Origin: Oscillospiraceae bacterium
Lineage (GTDB): Bacteria > Bacillota > Clostridia > Oscillospirales > Ruminococcaceae
NCBI GenBank assembly: GCA_017505635.1
Contig: JAFVOU010000034.1
Coordinates: forward strand, 1 to 64,000
Reading direction: 5' to 3'
DNA: 64,000 bases
Shown here piece by piece: positions 25,559 to 34,924 of the stretch. Position 1 is the first letter of the stretch, and each line of letters starts with the position of its first letter. The notes beneath the pieces are model-generated. The model was not told where the DNA came from and did no database searches. It worked only from the letters and a program-made list of their open reading frames with translations. Both the position numbers and the translations under genes were made by a program.

Positions 25559-28500
25559 CAGGTTGTACCTCCCTTGCCACCGATATTGTGAGCAATTTCG
25601 CTTAAGCCGCTAAGCCATTTCTCTATAGTCCTTGGTTTGTTAAAGATTACCTTTTTTTCCAGCTCATTAGACGCTGTGCCGATATGCTGCACAGATTGTT
25701 CCTCTTCTGGGTCGTATCTCCAGCTCCAGTCTTTAAGCTGAACAACGTCATATCTGCCTGAAGGCACTTCGTAGATTGTTCTGGAAATTTTGCCTTTGCC
25801 GTCAGTTTTAATATCTTCCGGTTTTACTTCCATAGTAATGTACATGTCTACATTGCTGCCTTCTGAACCTTTGATATAGTAGACAAAAGTCTGACCGATG
25901 TCAGCTGCTGTTACTTCTCTTTCCACTGTAAGGGAACGTGTAACAAACTTGGCGTAGAATGTTACAGATTCTTCGTTGATAACGTGAATGTTAGGCTCGA
26001 AGTCGTACAATTTGTCGCCTGTGCCTACATCTTCCGGTTTTGCAATATATTTACCGTCAGCTGCTGTGATTGGAATTGTACATTCCTTATCTTTGTACCA
26101 GCCTGCAAATGTGGCATTGTCTGCTGCATGAACTGATGCACCTATAGGGTCACCGGAATAGAATTTAACTGTTTCGGTTGGGCTATCCTTGTAGTCAGGT
26201 TCAGCTTTACCTTTCCAGGAAACTTTGCCGTTACCCACTGCTTCGTATGTAACTGTAACCTGTTTTTCTTCGTAGATGTTGGTTATATGAATCTGAGCCG
26301 AGTCTATATTCTGAGATGTTGCAAGATGAACAGGCACTGACATATTACCGCTTACATTCTCGGAATGACTGCCATCCGCATATTTGTACCACGAATACAC
26401 CCTAGGATCCTTTGGATCAGTAACATTATGTATCTCAGCACCTCTACTAAAGTGATATACGGTATATTCTGTCATTGCCAATGTAAGTCCCGGAAGTTCT
26501 GTTGTTGACAATTCTTTGAAAGTATGCTTATCATCCTGTCGATGGTCATCGCCAAGAACAGTGTATGCTTTATAAGCACCTGCAGGGTCAGGACCTTTGA
26601 TATTAAATGTATAGTCTATATTACAGAATTCTGTATCTCCCGGTTTTTTGTCGGTAAGATTTATAGCAGCCTGATAGCCTTCACTCAAATCTTTAATAAT
26701 CCCCAGTTTCTGTTCAACAGTCAACTCTGTAGGGAATTGAATGGTTTTTTCTGCCGAAATCATAGTATCTGTAAAGAAAACCTGCATAACTATGTCATAT
26801 TGCTCATAGTAATTGCTATTACTTGAAGAAGGATGGTCATCTTTGTTTTCCAGGTCAGTTGGCACTTTAGCCTCACCCGGATAGTTATCGATATAAAGAG
26901 CCGGATGACCTAAATATCTGACACTGTAAGGATAGTTCTGACCGTTAATAAGTATTTTGCCCAGATAGTCATGCTGAACTATTTCAAAGTAGTTGTAGTT
27001 CAAAAGTTCCTGAGAAGAATACATCAATCCTTCGCCGCTTTCAGTTATATCCCTGTTTGTACCGGCTACTTTGCCATTTCTGTACATAAGTTCACGTTTA
27101 TATGTACCATCTTGCTCTACATAAGATTCTTCGTAATATTCAATCAGGAATTTACGATAATGGCCTGCCTTTGCACTGTCGATAAGGTTACCTGTATTTT
27201 TGGAATTATCGTTAACGTTGCCGTTGTTTTGACGTGCAGGGTCGGAAACGAAGAAAAGTCTTGTACGATACTGATTTTCAGGGATTTTGTACTTGCCTTC
27301 AATTTCATTCCACCCTTTGTTGGCATTCGGTGTATTGTTGTAATTCTGACGACCTGTATATGTACCTCTGTTGCTGTACCATACACTATATGTACCGGTT
27401 TCGTCTGTAACCTCAACAAAATCGCCGTCTGCCAAGTCTATGTTAGCATCTGCTGCATCTGCCGCTTTTGCAAGATTTATAAGGTTGAGCAGCTTACTTT
27501 GCTGAGTGTCAGGGTTGGCAGTAATTTTCTGTGCATTTTCTGTTGCACCGATAACAACATACATCTGGTTTGAAACACTTCCGTAATCCTGCTCATCCAT
27601 ACCATCCCATGAAGGATAAGAACGCGCAGCATGGTAAAAGCTCCATACCATTTCTTCGCCAGGGGCAGTGATAATATCCTGATACAAAGCACCAAAGTTT
27701 TCGGCATTTACCTCTACAAACTGTCTGCCATCGCTGGCATCGTCTGCCGAAAGTGTAGGACCAAAGTTTTCGCTTGTTCTGTTTGGGTTAACAATTTCAA
27801 TATCTCGTGTTATAAGATGTCCCTGACCAGGCGCTGTTGTTTTCCAGTACAAGCCCGGTGTGCCGTTTACGAAAAAGCGGTAATACGGCTCGCCTGCTCC
27901 TGCCGGTGTGTCACTTTGGTTCATATTAACTTTTGGGATTTCAAATCTGGCGTTAATAATTTCACTTGGATAGTAAACTGTATAGCTTGCCGGATATGTC
28001 GAACCATCTGCCAGTGTAGCAGTAAGATAATAGGTGGTATAACCATAGGTGCCGTCAGCTTTTTTAAGAGCCTCCAGCAAACCACCGTGGTCACGGGCAA
28101 CGTTTATGCTGCGGTTGTTATTTTCGTAAGCCTGCGGCACAATAAACATTGCCTGGTCTTCGTCTTTTCGTGTCCATTCAAATTTTGCACCATCAAGACC
28201 ATCTGTTATTTCTTGGCCTTTGCCGTCTACCAATGTTGCTGTTATGCAACCTGTGGTGTTGATGGTATCTTTAAGATACAACTGTTTTGTTACGCCATCT
28301 GCTGATATCGGCGGGGTTATATTTAAAGTGTAAGTTTCTTCTCTTACAGTAATGCCATCACCATTTGTCCAGCCATTAGGTACGTTTGCATATTTGAAGC
28401 TAAGTTCTATCGGAGATGTTGTTTCTTTAAGAGCAATAACTCTGAGCCATGCCCCATATACACCGTAGATACTTTCTGTTCTGTCGGTAGTGGTATACAC

Positions 28501-30276
28501 TTCGTAATATATTGCACCATCAGGGTCAGTTACACTCCATGTACCAACTCGGCGGCCATTCCCTCCCCAGTTAAGGTTGTCGATATAGTATACCTTTTCC
28601 TGGCCAACCTGCATGGTCATTGAACCATCATTGTTAACTCTGTTTGCCTGGCCAGTAGTGCTTTGAGGTGCGGAAACTGTATAAGCGGAGAATCCGTTTG
28701 TTGCAACACGAATCTTGCCATCAATTACAATGGTCATATCGTATTTGTAGATAGTTTCCCCGTGTTTATGTTCCAGCTGGAAGATTCTGCCGTCTTGGTA
28801 GCCAAGGGCTGTTACACCCATTGAAACTATTACTGTTCTGCCTGCTTTTGGCTGCCATTCGTTGCTGTCGGCATCAAGCAGTTTGATATCCAGCGCAAGG
28901 GCGATATCTTCGGCTTTTTTAACGTTAAAACCGCCGTTGAGCACTGTTTCGTCACTTGCGGCGTGAACAGACAGAGTGAGCCCCTGTGGGATAAGACCTG
29001 TTACTGTTACAGGCACATCAACGCCTTTGTACTTCACTTCTGTTTCGTATGTGAGTGTTTCGGCTTCTACCATTGCATTGTAGTGCTGGTTAATCTGGTC
29101 AAGCTGTTCTGTGGTGAACTGGCGGAATATTTCGATGCCAATTTCAGCGCGCAGTTCTTCAAATTCGTCCACTGTTGTGGTTGCCATAAGTCTTTCGAAT
29201 GCCTGCTGAACTGCAGGGTCTGTTTCCGGCTCGTCATCGGCAAGGATTACATCTTCCACAAGAACATAGCAATACTGCCAGCTTTCGATGCCCTGCCAGC
29301 TTTGTGTGTTTGCAAGCAGATACCAGGATACAGGTGTCTGCAAGCTTGTGTCGGTAACTTTGTATGCAACATCAACGCGCTGTGGCAGGTCTGCTGTTGC
29401 AAGGGTTACTGTATAGGAAGTACCCATAGGGTTTTTGTAGAATGTTACGTTTTCTTTTTCGAAATAACCTTTGCGGTTGATTTCTTCTATCTGATATTGT
29501 GGGTCAAGCTGCGGTGGTGTGATATTGCTGCTGTCACCGTCAGGTGTTGGAGTTGCAGTTGGTGCAACAGTTGGTGTTGCAGTTGGCGCAACAGTTGGTG
29601 TTGCAGTTGGTGCAACAGTTGGAGTTGCACTTGGCGCAGCTGTTGGTGTAGCACTTGGCGCAACTGTAGGAGTTGCAGTTGGCGCAGCTGTTGGAGTTGC
29701 GCTTGGCTCAGCTGTTGGTGTTGCAGTTGGTGCAACAGTTGGAGTTGCAGTTGGTTCAGCAGATGGCGCAACAGTTGGTGTTGCTGTAGGTTCAGCTGTA
29801 GGGGTTGCAGTTGGTGTAGCCGTAGGCTGTGGTTCTTCGATAAGAAGGGAAGGGAAATCATATTCATCAACCATATACATTACCCAAGGGTTCTGCTGCA
29901 ATGTTGCAGGCATTGTACTACCTGCAGCTGCTTCCACCTTAAACCAAAGCATATCATCGTCTGATATATAATAGTCTTTTATAACAACCTTTATGTCCTT
30001 TACTTCGGTTTCATAAACCAACGGAAGAGCTGTTGCCCCACTGCCGTAAAGGTCATCGTATTTTACAGAAGCAGGGTCTGCAACACAGATAAAGCTTTGG
30101 AATGCCATACCCGGTTCTGCTTTATCTTCGGTAGCAAAATCTGCCTTGCACTCTACGTACAGTTCAGGATTTGACCAAGGTGTGATTTCCTGCGCGAAAA
30201 CGGAAGGAACAAACTGAACAAACATAGAAAAAACTATGCAGAAACTTAAAAGATAAGCCGCCGCTCTTTTCAACAT
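25558..30276 (-). CDS. Large secreted adhesin-like protein with Thr-Pro-Ala repeats
   Basis: The 1572-aa protein has a classical signal peptide (cleavage after SVFA, about residue 28), a short N-terminal domain, a 97-residue TPTA/EP repeat linker, then long beta-rich regions. The C-terminus has an InlB B-like repeat (TFAGWYKDKECT) and an Ig-like pilin-type domain (FVYYIKGSEG...GRYDVVQLKDWSWRYD) ending in KVIFNKPRTIEKWLSG. No LPXTG, SLH or membrane anchor follows, so it may attach through partner proteins. Two start codons lie six bases apart: AGGAGG is only 2 bases before the first (30282) but 8 before the second, so 30276 is preferred. Confidence 0.9.
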   Translation of the reverse strand: MLKRAAAYLLSFCIVFSMFVQFVPSVFAQEITPWSNPELYVECKADFATEDKAEPGMAFQSFICVADPASVKYDDLYGSGATALPLVYETEVKDIKVVIKDYYISDDDMLWFKVEAAAGSTMPATLQQNPWVMYMVDEYDFPSLLIEEPQPTATPTATPTAEPTATPTVAPSAEPTATPTVAPTATPTAEPSATPTAAPTATPTVAPSATPTAAPSATPTVAPTATPTVAPTATPTVAPTATPTPDGDSSNITPPQLDPQYQIEEINRKGYFEKENVTFYKNPMGTSYTVTLATADLPQRVDVAYKVTDTSLQTPVSWYLLANTQSWQGIESWQYCYVLVEDVILADDEPETDPAVQQAFERLMATTTVDEFEELRAEIGIEIFRQFTTEQLDQINQHYNAMVEAETLTYETEVKYKGVDVPVTVTGLIPQGLTLSVHAASDETVLNGGFNVKKAEDIALALDIKLLDADSNEWQPKAGRTVIVSMGVTALGYQDGRIFQLEHKHGETIYKYDMTIVIDGKIRVATNGFSAYTVSAPQSTTGQANRVNNDGSMTMQVGQEKVYYIDNLNWGGNGRRVGTWSVTDPDGAIYYEVYTTTDRTESIYGVYGAWLRVIALKETTSPIELSFKYANVPNGWTNGDGITVREETYTLNITPPISADGVTKQLYLKDTINTTGCITATLVDGKGQEITDGLDGAKFEWTRKDEDQAMFIVPQAYENNNRSINVARDHGGLLEALKKADGTYGYTTYYLTATLADGSTYPASYTVYYPSEIINARFEIPKVNMNQSDTPAGAGEPYYRFFVNGTPGLYWKTTAPGQGHLITRDIEIVNPNRTSENFGPTLSADDASDGRQFVEVNAENFGALYQDIITAPGEEMVWSFYHAARSYPSWDGMDEQDYGSVSNQMYVVIGATENAQKITANPDTQQSKLLNLINLAKAADAADANIDLADGDFVEVTDETGTYSVWYSNRGTYTGRQNYNNTPNANKGWNEIEGKYKIPENQYRTRLFFVSDPARQNNGNVNDNSKNTGNLIDSAKAGHYRKFLIEYYEESYVEQDGTYKRELMYRNGKVAGTNRDITESGEGLMYSSQELLNYNYFEIVQHDYLGKILINGQNYPYSVRYLGHPALYIDNYPGEAKVPTDLENKDDHPSSSNSNYYEQYDIVMQVFFTDTMISAEKTIQFPTELTVEQKLGIIKDLSEGYQAAINLTDKKPGDTEFCNIDYTFNIKGPDPAGAYKAYTVLGDDHRQDDKHTFKELSTTELPGLTLAMTEYTVYHFSRGAEIHNVTDPKDPRVYSWYKYADGSHSENVSGNMSVPVHLATSQNIDSAQIHITNIYEEKQVTVTYEAVGNGKVSWKGKAEPDYKDSPTETVKFYSGDPIGASVHAADNATFAGWYKDKECTIPITAADGKYIAKPEDVGTGDKLYDFEPNIHVINEESVTFYAKFVTRSLTVEREVTAADIGQTFVYYIKGSEGSNVDMYITMEVKPEDIKTDGKGKISRTIYEVPSGRYDVVQLKDWSWRYDPEEEQSVQHIGTASNELEKKVIFNKPRTIEKWLSGLSEIAHNIGGKGGTT
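29541..29832 (-). repeat. Coding tandem repeats for a Thr-Pro-Ala/Glu linker
   Basis: DNA repeats of 12-30 bases built on GTTGGTGTTGCA and GTTGGAGTTGCA variants (plus-strand view) encode residues about 151-247 of the large protein. Unit variants differ at the third codon position and by Ala/Glu/Ser exchange. The array is prone to slippage, so its length may vary among strains. Confidence 0.85.
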
Positions 30277-30320
30277 ATTCATTCCCTCCTGTCTGCAGTT
30301 TTATAGTTTTGGTTTAAATT

Positions 30321-30977
30321 TTAGTTTTTAACGGAATTCCACGCCTGTTCCGGGGATGTAAACCCGTTTGCCTGCACTGCAATGGCGCGGAAAGACATTG
30401 GCATATTTTCAAGCTGTGCCGCAATGTTGGCAGGCACTTTTGCTTCCTCGATTTTTGCTATATTTATCACACCGTCTTTGATAAAGTCTTTTTGTTCTTC
30501 GGCAAGTGGTGTGTTTGCTTCGAGTCTTATATAGTACACATCTTCGGCAACTTCTTCTCCACCCATTGACGGCACACCTGCCCAGCTTTCGTCAACACTC
30601 CAGCTGAAAATACCGTCCAGAGTGTAGTCTCTGCCGTTTTTTACCCAGTTTCCCTTTATTACCTCTACAAACACAAATGTGTCGGTTTCGGCGCCTGTAA
30701 AATCGATGCGCACGCGTTTTTCGGCACCAACATAAGGGATAAGTTTAATGGTGTTTTCGGCGTTGGTGTTTTCTTCGCCGTTGACAATTTCGCTTATGGC
30801 AACATTGCCAAATTTTACAACCCTTGCGCCGTCATCTGCCTCGCCGCTGGTGGTGTATTTTGCATAAAGGTCGCTGGCGAAATGTGTACTGAACAGAGTA
30901 AGGCAGAACAGAACACACGCCATAGCCATTGGAACATTTACGGGCATTGCCTTTTTGTTCTTTTTGTTTTTTGGCAT
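30321..30977 (-). CDS. TasA/camelysin-like SipW-dependent protein
   Basis: The 218-aa protein has a basic start, one hydrophobic segment (about residues 16-32) and the motif DLYAKYTTSGEADDGARVVKFG, the typical junction of SipW-type precursors. The mature domain is beta-rich (KRVRIDFTGAETDTFVFVEV) and has no cysteine pair or wall anchor. Such proteins form fibres or occur at the cell surface of Firmicutes. It starts 23 bases after the signal peptidase gene, with AAAGGTGG upstream, and is followed after 44 bases by the large secreted protein. Confidence is high for class, low for exact role. Confidence 0.87.
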   Translation of the reverse strand: MPKNKKNKKAMPVNVPMAMACVLFCLTLFSTHFASDLYAKYTTSGEADDGARVVKFGNVAISEIVNGEENTNAENTIKLIPYVGAEKRVRIDFTGAETDTFVFVEVIKGNWVKNGRDYTLDGIFSWSVDESWAGVPSMGGEEVAEDVYYIRLEANTPLAEEQKDFIKDGVINIAKIEEAKVPANIAAQLENMPMSFRAIAVQANGFTSPEQAWNSVKN

Positions 30978-31000
30978 ATTCTGTTCACCACCTTTCTGTG

Positions 31001-31558
31001 TTATTGTTGGTCTTTAAGACGTTTTATCTCGTCAATAATTTTCTGACGTTCTTCGTCGTCCTTTTCTTTTTCCTTGCGGTAAGGCAGTTCCACAAGGGCA
31101 ACCGCTGCAGCCGCAATGGCAATTGTGCCGATTGGTGTGCGCACAAAGCTGACAAGCAGGCCAACTTTTGGCACCACGGCAACAACTGTGCCTTTTATTG
31201 TATTTTTGCTTATCGGTGCATCGGCAACGTTGTTTGCATCGCCCTGTGTGGTAACCATATCGCCCTCAATGGCGGTTACGCGGTGCACCACAAGCATATT
31301 GCCCTGCTGATAAACCACTGTGTCGCCCACAGTGTAAGGTGTTTTTTCGCTTACGATAATCAAATCGTCCACGCTGATGGCAGGTTCCATGCTGCCGGAC
31401 ATCACCACAGCCCAGCCATAGCCAAATGGCATTGGCAGCTGATTGCCCACAAGTTTGCTTGCATTGGCGGTGTAGAGATTTACACCAAGTATGCCGCCGC
31501 AGATAACCAGTACAATCAGCCTGATAATGCTTTTAAATTTTAATTTTGATTTTTTCAA
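31001..31558 (-). CDS. sipW: SipW-type signal peptidase I (TTG start)
   Basis: The 185-aa membrane protease has an N-terminal membrane segment, the catalytic MSGSMEP (Ser56) and LVVHRV, where His92 replaces the Lys of ordinary bacterial signal peptidases; this marks the ER/SipW type. A second membrane segment near residue 145 and a charged tail follow. It should process the TasA-like proteins encoded around it. The start is TTG, sharing bases with the TGA stop of the preceding gene (TTGA). TTTGGAGGAAACAGCAAC upstream supports it, and no later ATG would keep the catalytic serine region intact. Confidence 0.93.
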   Translation of the reverse strand: MKKSKLKFKSIIRLIVLVICGGILGVNLYTANASKLVGNQLPMPFGYGWAVVMSGSMEPAISVDDLIIVSEKTPYTVGDTVVYQQGNMLVVHRVTAIEGDMVTTQGDANNVADAPISKNTIKGTVVAVVPKVGLLVSFVRTPIGTIAIAAAAVALVELPYRKEKEKDDEERQKIIDEIKRLKDQQ

Positions 31559-32556
31559 GTTGCTGTTTCCTCCAAAGCGGAGTTTTCTTCCTCTTCTTCA
31601 TGGCGTTTAAGCAGAATGATAAAGATGATAATGCCCACACAAGCCACAAGGCTGAGTGCCGCCATTGTACCCCACAGCACAAGGCTGGAAGAATCGCCTG
31701 TATCAGGGATTGTGATGCCTGCTTCTTTATTAGGGTCAGCATCGCCTGTTGCATAGGTTTTGATAACAATGGTTATGGAGATATCTTCGTCAACTGCCTG
31801 GTTGCCAAGATAGGTATCGTATTCATCATCAATTTCAAACGGCCATTCCCAGTCGAGGGTGTAGTAGAAATATTTGCCTGCACCCATTGTGCCGCTGTCG
31901 GCAACATTGTCCAGCTGTGGAACATCGTGCCATTGGTTGTCACCGCCAAGCAGCCATTTGCTGTCATAGCGCTGCATGCGGGCTTTTACAGGAATGTTGT
32001 AGCCTTCCGGTGTGATGTAGGCGTCGATGTCAAGCTCGAAACTGAGAGGAACATCCCCTGTGTTTGCAAGTTTGAAAACAAAGCTGTTGCTTGTGCCCGG
32101 CGCGATGATTTTGTCGCCGTTGTGGCTTTGTGCGGTTATCTGTTCCAGCTTGTTGATATAGCTGGATTTAAAGATATCCACCTTTGTGTTTGTGGACCAG
32201 ATTGCGCCGTCACTGCTTGCCTCGAAAGACGGGTTGCCGCCGCCGTTGGTGGTTGTGGTTGTGGTGGATGGTGTGCCCTGACCTGCGCCTTCGCCGCCGT
32301 TGCCGCCGTTGTTTCCGTTGCCGCCTGATGAGCCATTGCCGCCGTTATTATTCTGTTGTGGGTCTGTGCTTGGTGTGTACTGCTGTGCATTTGGGTTGTT
32401 TTGGCTGATGTCGATAGCACCCGATGCGTCAAAGTAGTATTTGTTCATAAGCATTATGGTAAGAATGCTTGTGGCAATTACACTGACTGTCAGCAGAAAG
32501 ACAAACCAGAACAGCAGACCGCGTTTTTGTTTTTGTTGTTTTTGTCTGTTGCTCAT
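31555..32556 (-). CDS. TasA/camelysin-like protein with sortase-type IPDTG tail
   Basis: The 333-aa protein has an N-terminal membrane segment (about residues 14-38), an Asn/Gly-rich linker, a camelysin-like beta domain (APGTSNSFVFKLANTGDVPLSFELDIDAY split over two strands) and a C-terminal IPDTG followed by a hydrophobic segment and KRHEEEEEN. That order is a sortase sorting signal, although the tail is more acidic than usual. No sortase gene lies in the window. It may be the base that ties the fibre to the wall. The start at 32556 has AAAGGA 8 bases upstream; earlier in-frame ATGs lack this. Its stop overlaps the sipW start. Confidence 0.85.
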   Translation of the reverse strand: MSNRQKQQKQKRGLLFWFVFLLTVSVIATSILTIMLMNKYYFDASGAIDISQNNPNAQQYTPSTDPQQNNNGGNGSSGGNGNNGGNGGEGAGQGTPSTTTTTTNGGGNPSFEASSDGAIWSTNTKVDIFKSSYINKLEQITAQSHNGDKIIAPGTSNSFVFKLANTGDVPLSFELDIDAYITPEGYNIPVKARMQRYDSKWLLGGDNQWHDVPQLDNVADSGTMGAGKYFYYTLDWEWPFEIDDEYDTYLGNQAVDEDISITIVIKTYATGDADPNKEAGITIPDTGDSSSLVLWGTMAALSLVACVGIIIFIILLKRHEEEEENSALEETAT

Positions 32557-32634
32557 AGACTGTGTCCTTTGCATTTGTTGGTAAATAACAAAGTGTATGT
32601 AAATGTTATTGATTTTTGGTTGGGTTGGAATGGT

Positions 32635-32729
32635 ATTCCGCGCTTTTTGAAAGCCAAAAAGGAAAAACGTTTTGAGTTTCAAAAAAAGCGGAATAGCCGC
32701 CCTTGCCTTGCCACGAAAGCCAAGGGCGG
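32635..32729 (-). terminator. Tandem hairpins between the major fibre gene and the IPDTG gene
   Basis: Read on the minus strand, the first hairpin is CCGCCCTTG/CAAGGGCGG (32697-32705/32721-32729). The second is an 18-base arm pair (32635-32652/32677-32694) containing CTTTTT and AAAAAAAG. They follow the stop at 32778 by about 50 bases and could attenuate transcription so that the major protein is made in excess, or stabilise its mRNA 3' end. Confidence 0.5.
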
Positions 32730-32777
32730 TTATTATATGTCCGTTTTTCGATTTAACTAATATGTAGCAGGGAGATA

Positions 32778-33554
32778 TTAGTCAACCTGTGTTACTGTGA
32801 TATTGATTTTCACTTCTGTGTTAAGGCTGTAGTCTGTGCCAGCTGTAAGTGTTGTTGCTGGAGTAAGTGTTGTACCAGCTGCAAGATCACCAAGAAGTGT
32901 ATCCTGTTTGTCATATGTGCCAGCGCCTGCATCGTCAAAATCCCAAGCCCATGTAAGTTTAAGTGTACCTACTTCTGTAGCAAGGTTAGTATTAGCTTCA
33001 TATGTATTGTTGATAGCTGCAAGAGCTGTTTCAACATCTGCCATAGTACCACCATTTACCATAGTGCCCAATACTGTAGATGTAAGAGTGTATTTAACTG
33101 GGTAGTAATCAGCTCCATTGTCGAATGTATCTGTATCTAAACCTGTTGTCATATTTGGAAGACCAGTTTTCTGAGCAAGGAAGATATCTTTAACATTATC
33201 TACTGTTACTGCAACATTTACATCAACTTCAGGTGTACCTGTGATAGCAAATGTAATACCTTCTTCATTTTTTGTACCTGGAGCAACAAGGTTATCACCA
33301 TTGCTGGATTCTACTGTGATAGCAGCACCTGGTTTCTGTGTGCCTGGAACGTTGTCTTCAGCTTCTTCTACATAAGTAGTATCAAACAGTGTACCATTAG
33401 CTGTTACTACTACACCAAATTTTGCAACACGTGCTGTGTCGCCAGCTTCTGCTTCTGTTACATATTTTGCAAAAGTGCCGGAGATTGTGCTTGTTGTAAT
33501 AAGGACTGCTACCAGAAGACCGGAAGCCAGTCTCATCATTTTGTTTTTCTTCAT
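32778..33554 (-). CDS. Major SipW-dependent TasA-like secreted protein
   Basis: The 258-aa precursor has a hydrophobic signal ending in ISGTFAKYVTEAEAGDTARVAKFG, the clearest SipW-type cleavage region in the locus. The mature protein is acidic, rich in Thr, Ala and Asn, free of cysteine, and of TasA/camelysin size. Codons such as ACA, GCT, GGT and CTT dominate, unlike the GC-ending codons of neighbours, which suggests high expression. The start at 33554 has GGAG 11 bases upstream and a hairpin just before the site. I infer that this is the main fibre subunit. The earlier in-frame ATG at 33596 lies in the leader hairpin. Confidence 0.9.
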   Translation of the reverse strand: MKKNKMMRLASGLLVAVLITTSTISGTFAKYVTEAEAGDTARVAKFGVVVTANGTLFDTTYVEEAEDNVPGTQKPGAAITVESSNGDNLVAPGTKNEEGITFAITGTPEVDVNVAVTVDNVKDIFLAQKTGLPNMTTGLDTDTFDNGADYYPVKYTLTSTVLGTMVNGGTMADVETALAAINNTYEANTNLATEVGTLKLTWAWDFDDAGAGTYDKQDTLLGDLAAGTTLTPATTLTAGTDYSLNTEVKINITVTQVD

Positions 33555-33579
33555 AATGTGAAAAACTCCTTTCCTTATT

Positions 33580-33715
33580 TTGGGCTTTGCGCCCAATTAA
33601 TGAGATTTAATTCTTCCTCACATTAACTGTCGGGGAAGATAATTTTTTACCGGACATTCTTTACGAATGACCACCCGCAGAGAATGCCGCGGCATTTTTA
33701 TATCATTCCCCGAAG
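33580..33715 (-). promoter_or_regulatory. Structured leader with three-way junction upstream of the major fibre gene
   Basis: An 8-bp closing stem (TCGGGGAA at 33630-33637 with TTCCCCGA at 33706-33713) encloses two hairpins: GGACATTC/GAATGACC (33652-33672) and the 14-base palindrome 33683-33696. A further hairpin TTGGGC/GCCCAA (33580-33596) lies just before the ribosome binding site. The layout suggests a cis-acting RNA or mRNA-stability element. I do not recognise a known riboswitch class. Confidence 0.45.
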
Positions 33716-33812
33716 TCGTGGCCCCCGAGGGAAGAATAAACATTGTTGTGCCCCACCGCTGTGTGGGTTGTGATGCCCATCTGTGATGAGAGAGGTGATA
33801 TCCGCCAACTTT

Positions 33813-33884
33813 GCAGGGGCGAACTGTGTTCGCCCGTTGGGTTTGCGGACTAATATGGCGGGCGACTGATAGTCGCCCCTACGG
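33813..33884. repeat. Two family D mini-hairpins in the 733-base gap 33555-34288
   Basis: A 23-base hairpin (33813-33835, arms GGGGCGAA/TTCGCCC) recurs exactly, inverted, at 62920-62942. A 27-base one (33858-33884, arms GGGCGAC/GTCGCCC) recurs exactly at 36281-36307. The rest of the gap to 34288 holds a CGCCCTCT/AGAGGGCG hairpin (33977-34009) and no gene I can support; short ORFs there have no ribosome binding sites. Confidence 0.75.
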
Positions 33885-34288
33885 AATTGCATCCAGTGAT
33901 TGGAATTGTATTCCGCGCTTTCAGCTCAACAATCCGTCCGTTTCACGGTTGGAAACGTTTCCACTTAGAAACACTTCGCCCTCTCCCCGATTTTTTGGGA
34001 AAGAGGGCGTTTTGCCTTTGGGTTATGTGCTTTTCGGGGTATTTTGCCTATTGGACTTTGTGGGATGTTGAGTGTGAATGCTTTTGGGGTTGTGTGTCGG
34101 TATTTCTCCCTGTGACGGGAGGTGTCCGGGTTTAACCCGTAGGGGGCGGCGTCCCTGACACCCCCTTTTGGTTTGCACTGTGCAGTTGTCAACCGACAGT
34201 TTTGTCAAACCGTGTGGGTGGCTGTGCGGCAGAAGCAAGCGTCCCTGCCCTGCAACCACTTTGAGATAAACGAAAAGACTGTTATGTA

Positions 34289-34924
34289 TTAATCTTTATT
34301 AGCTTTTTCTGCACGGAGTGCTTCGAGTTCTGCCATAAGTGCTGCTGTGTCGTCATCGCGTTTGCGTTCGTACATTTTGCGGCGGATAAAGTCGTAACCT
34401 ACCAGCATTACGATTGGCATTACTACACAAACGATAAGGCCTGTTGGGCTCTGCATAAACATTGCAATGTTGCCTGCGCCCGGAATGCGGTTTTTGTAAA
34501 CTGCAACAAGTTTGTCGGCAGGTACAAGCAATTTATCTTCGGCGTTGTTGTTGTCACCTTTTGTGCGGAAACTGATTTCGCCGTCTTTTTCGATAACTTC
34601 CATAACACGGTGAGTTACGATGCTTGTACCGTTGCCTGCTGGGTCAAAGAATGCGATAACGTCGTTAACCAGAATGTCTTCAGCTTCGGCTGTGTGACAG
34701 ATGATAAGGTCGCCACCTGCGATAACAGGCTGCATGGAGTCTGTAAGAACGATAAGCGGCAGCCAGCCACCAACGGAAGGAACTTCGTCCTGATTGATGT
34801 AGCTTTTTGCAATGAGTGTAAGGTTGATTAAAAGAATTGGTGTGAGAATAACACACAGGATTGCGCCTATAACTGTAAGCACTTTGTTGCCTGCTGTGTT
34901 TTTTTCTTTTTGTTGTGTACTCAT
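34289..34924 (-). CDS. Second SipW-type signal peptidase I
   Basis: The 211-aa membrane protease has an N-terminal membrane segment (about residues 15-39), the catalytic LTDSMQP (Ser63) and IVTHRV (His105), a second membrane segment near residue 170 and a charged helical tail (YERKRDDDTAALMAELEALRAEK). The Ser-His dyad places it with SipW/ER-type peptidases. It shares little sequence with the other copy 3 kb downstream, so each may serve different precursors. It is the first gene of the locus and follows a leader of about 320 bases. GAGGTA precedes the ATG. Confidence 0.92.
   Translation of the reverse strand: MSTQQKEKNTAGNKVLTVIGAILCVILTPILLINLTLIAKSYINQDEVPSVGGWLPLIVLTDSMQPVIAGGDLIICHTAEAEDILVNDVIAFFDPAGNGTSIVTHRVMEVIEKDGEISFRTKGDNNNAEDKLLVPADKLVAVYKNRIPGAGNIAMFMQSPTGLIVCVVMPIVMLVGYDFIRRKMYERKRDDDTAALMAELEALRAEKANKD

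Noticed and set aside
33580-33596. c-di-GMP-I riboswitch, suggested by GCGCAAAGCC before the major fibre gene
   Set aside because: The other conserved GEMM parts (the AGGGCAAACC-type block and GNRA tetraloop receptor in the right order) are absent; it is a simple hairpin.
33811-34259. Short ORFs (60-90 codons) in the gap before the major fibre gene
   Set aside because: They run through family D hairpins, lack ribosome binding sites and have no recognisable protein pattern.
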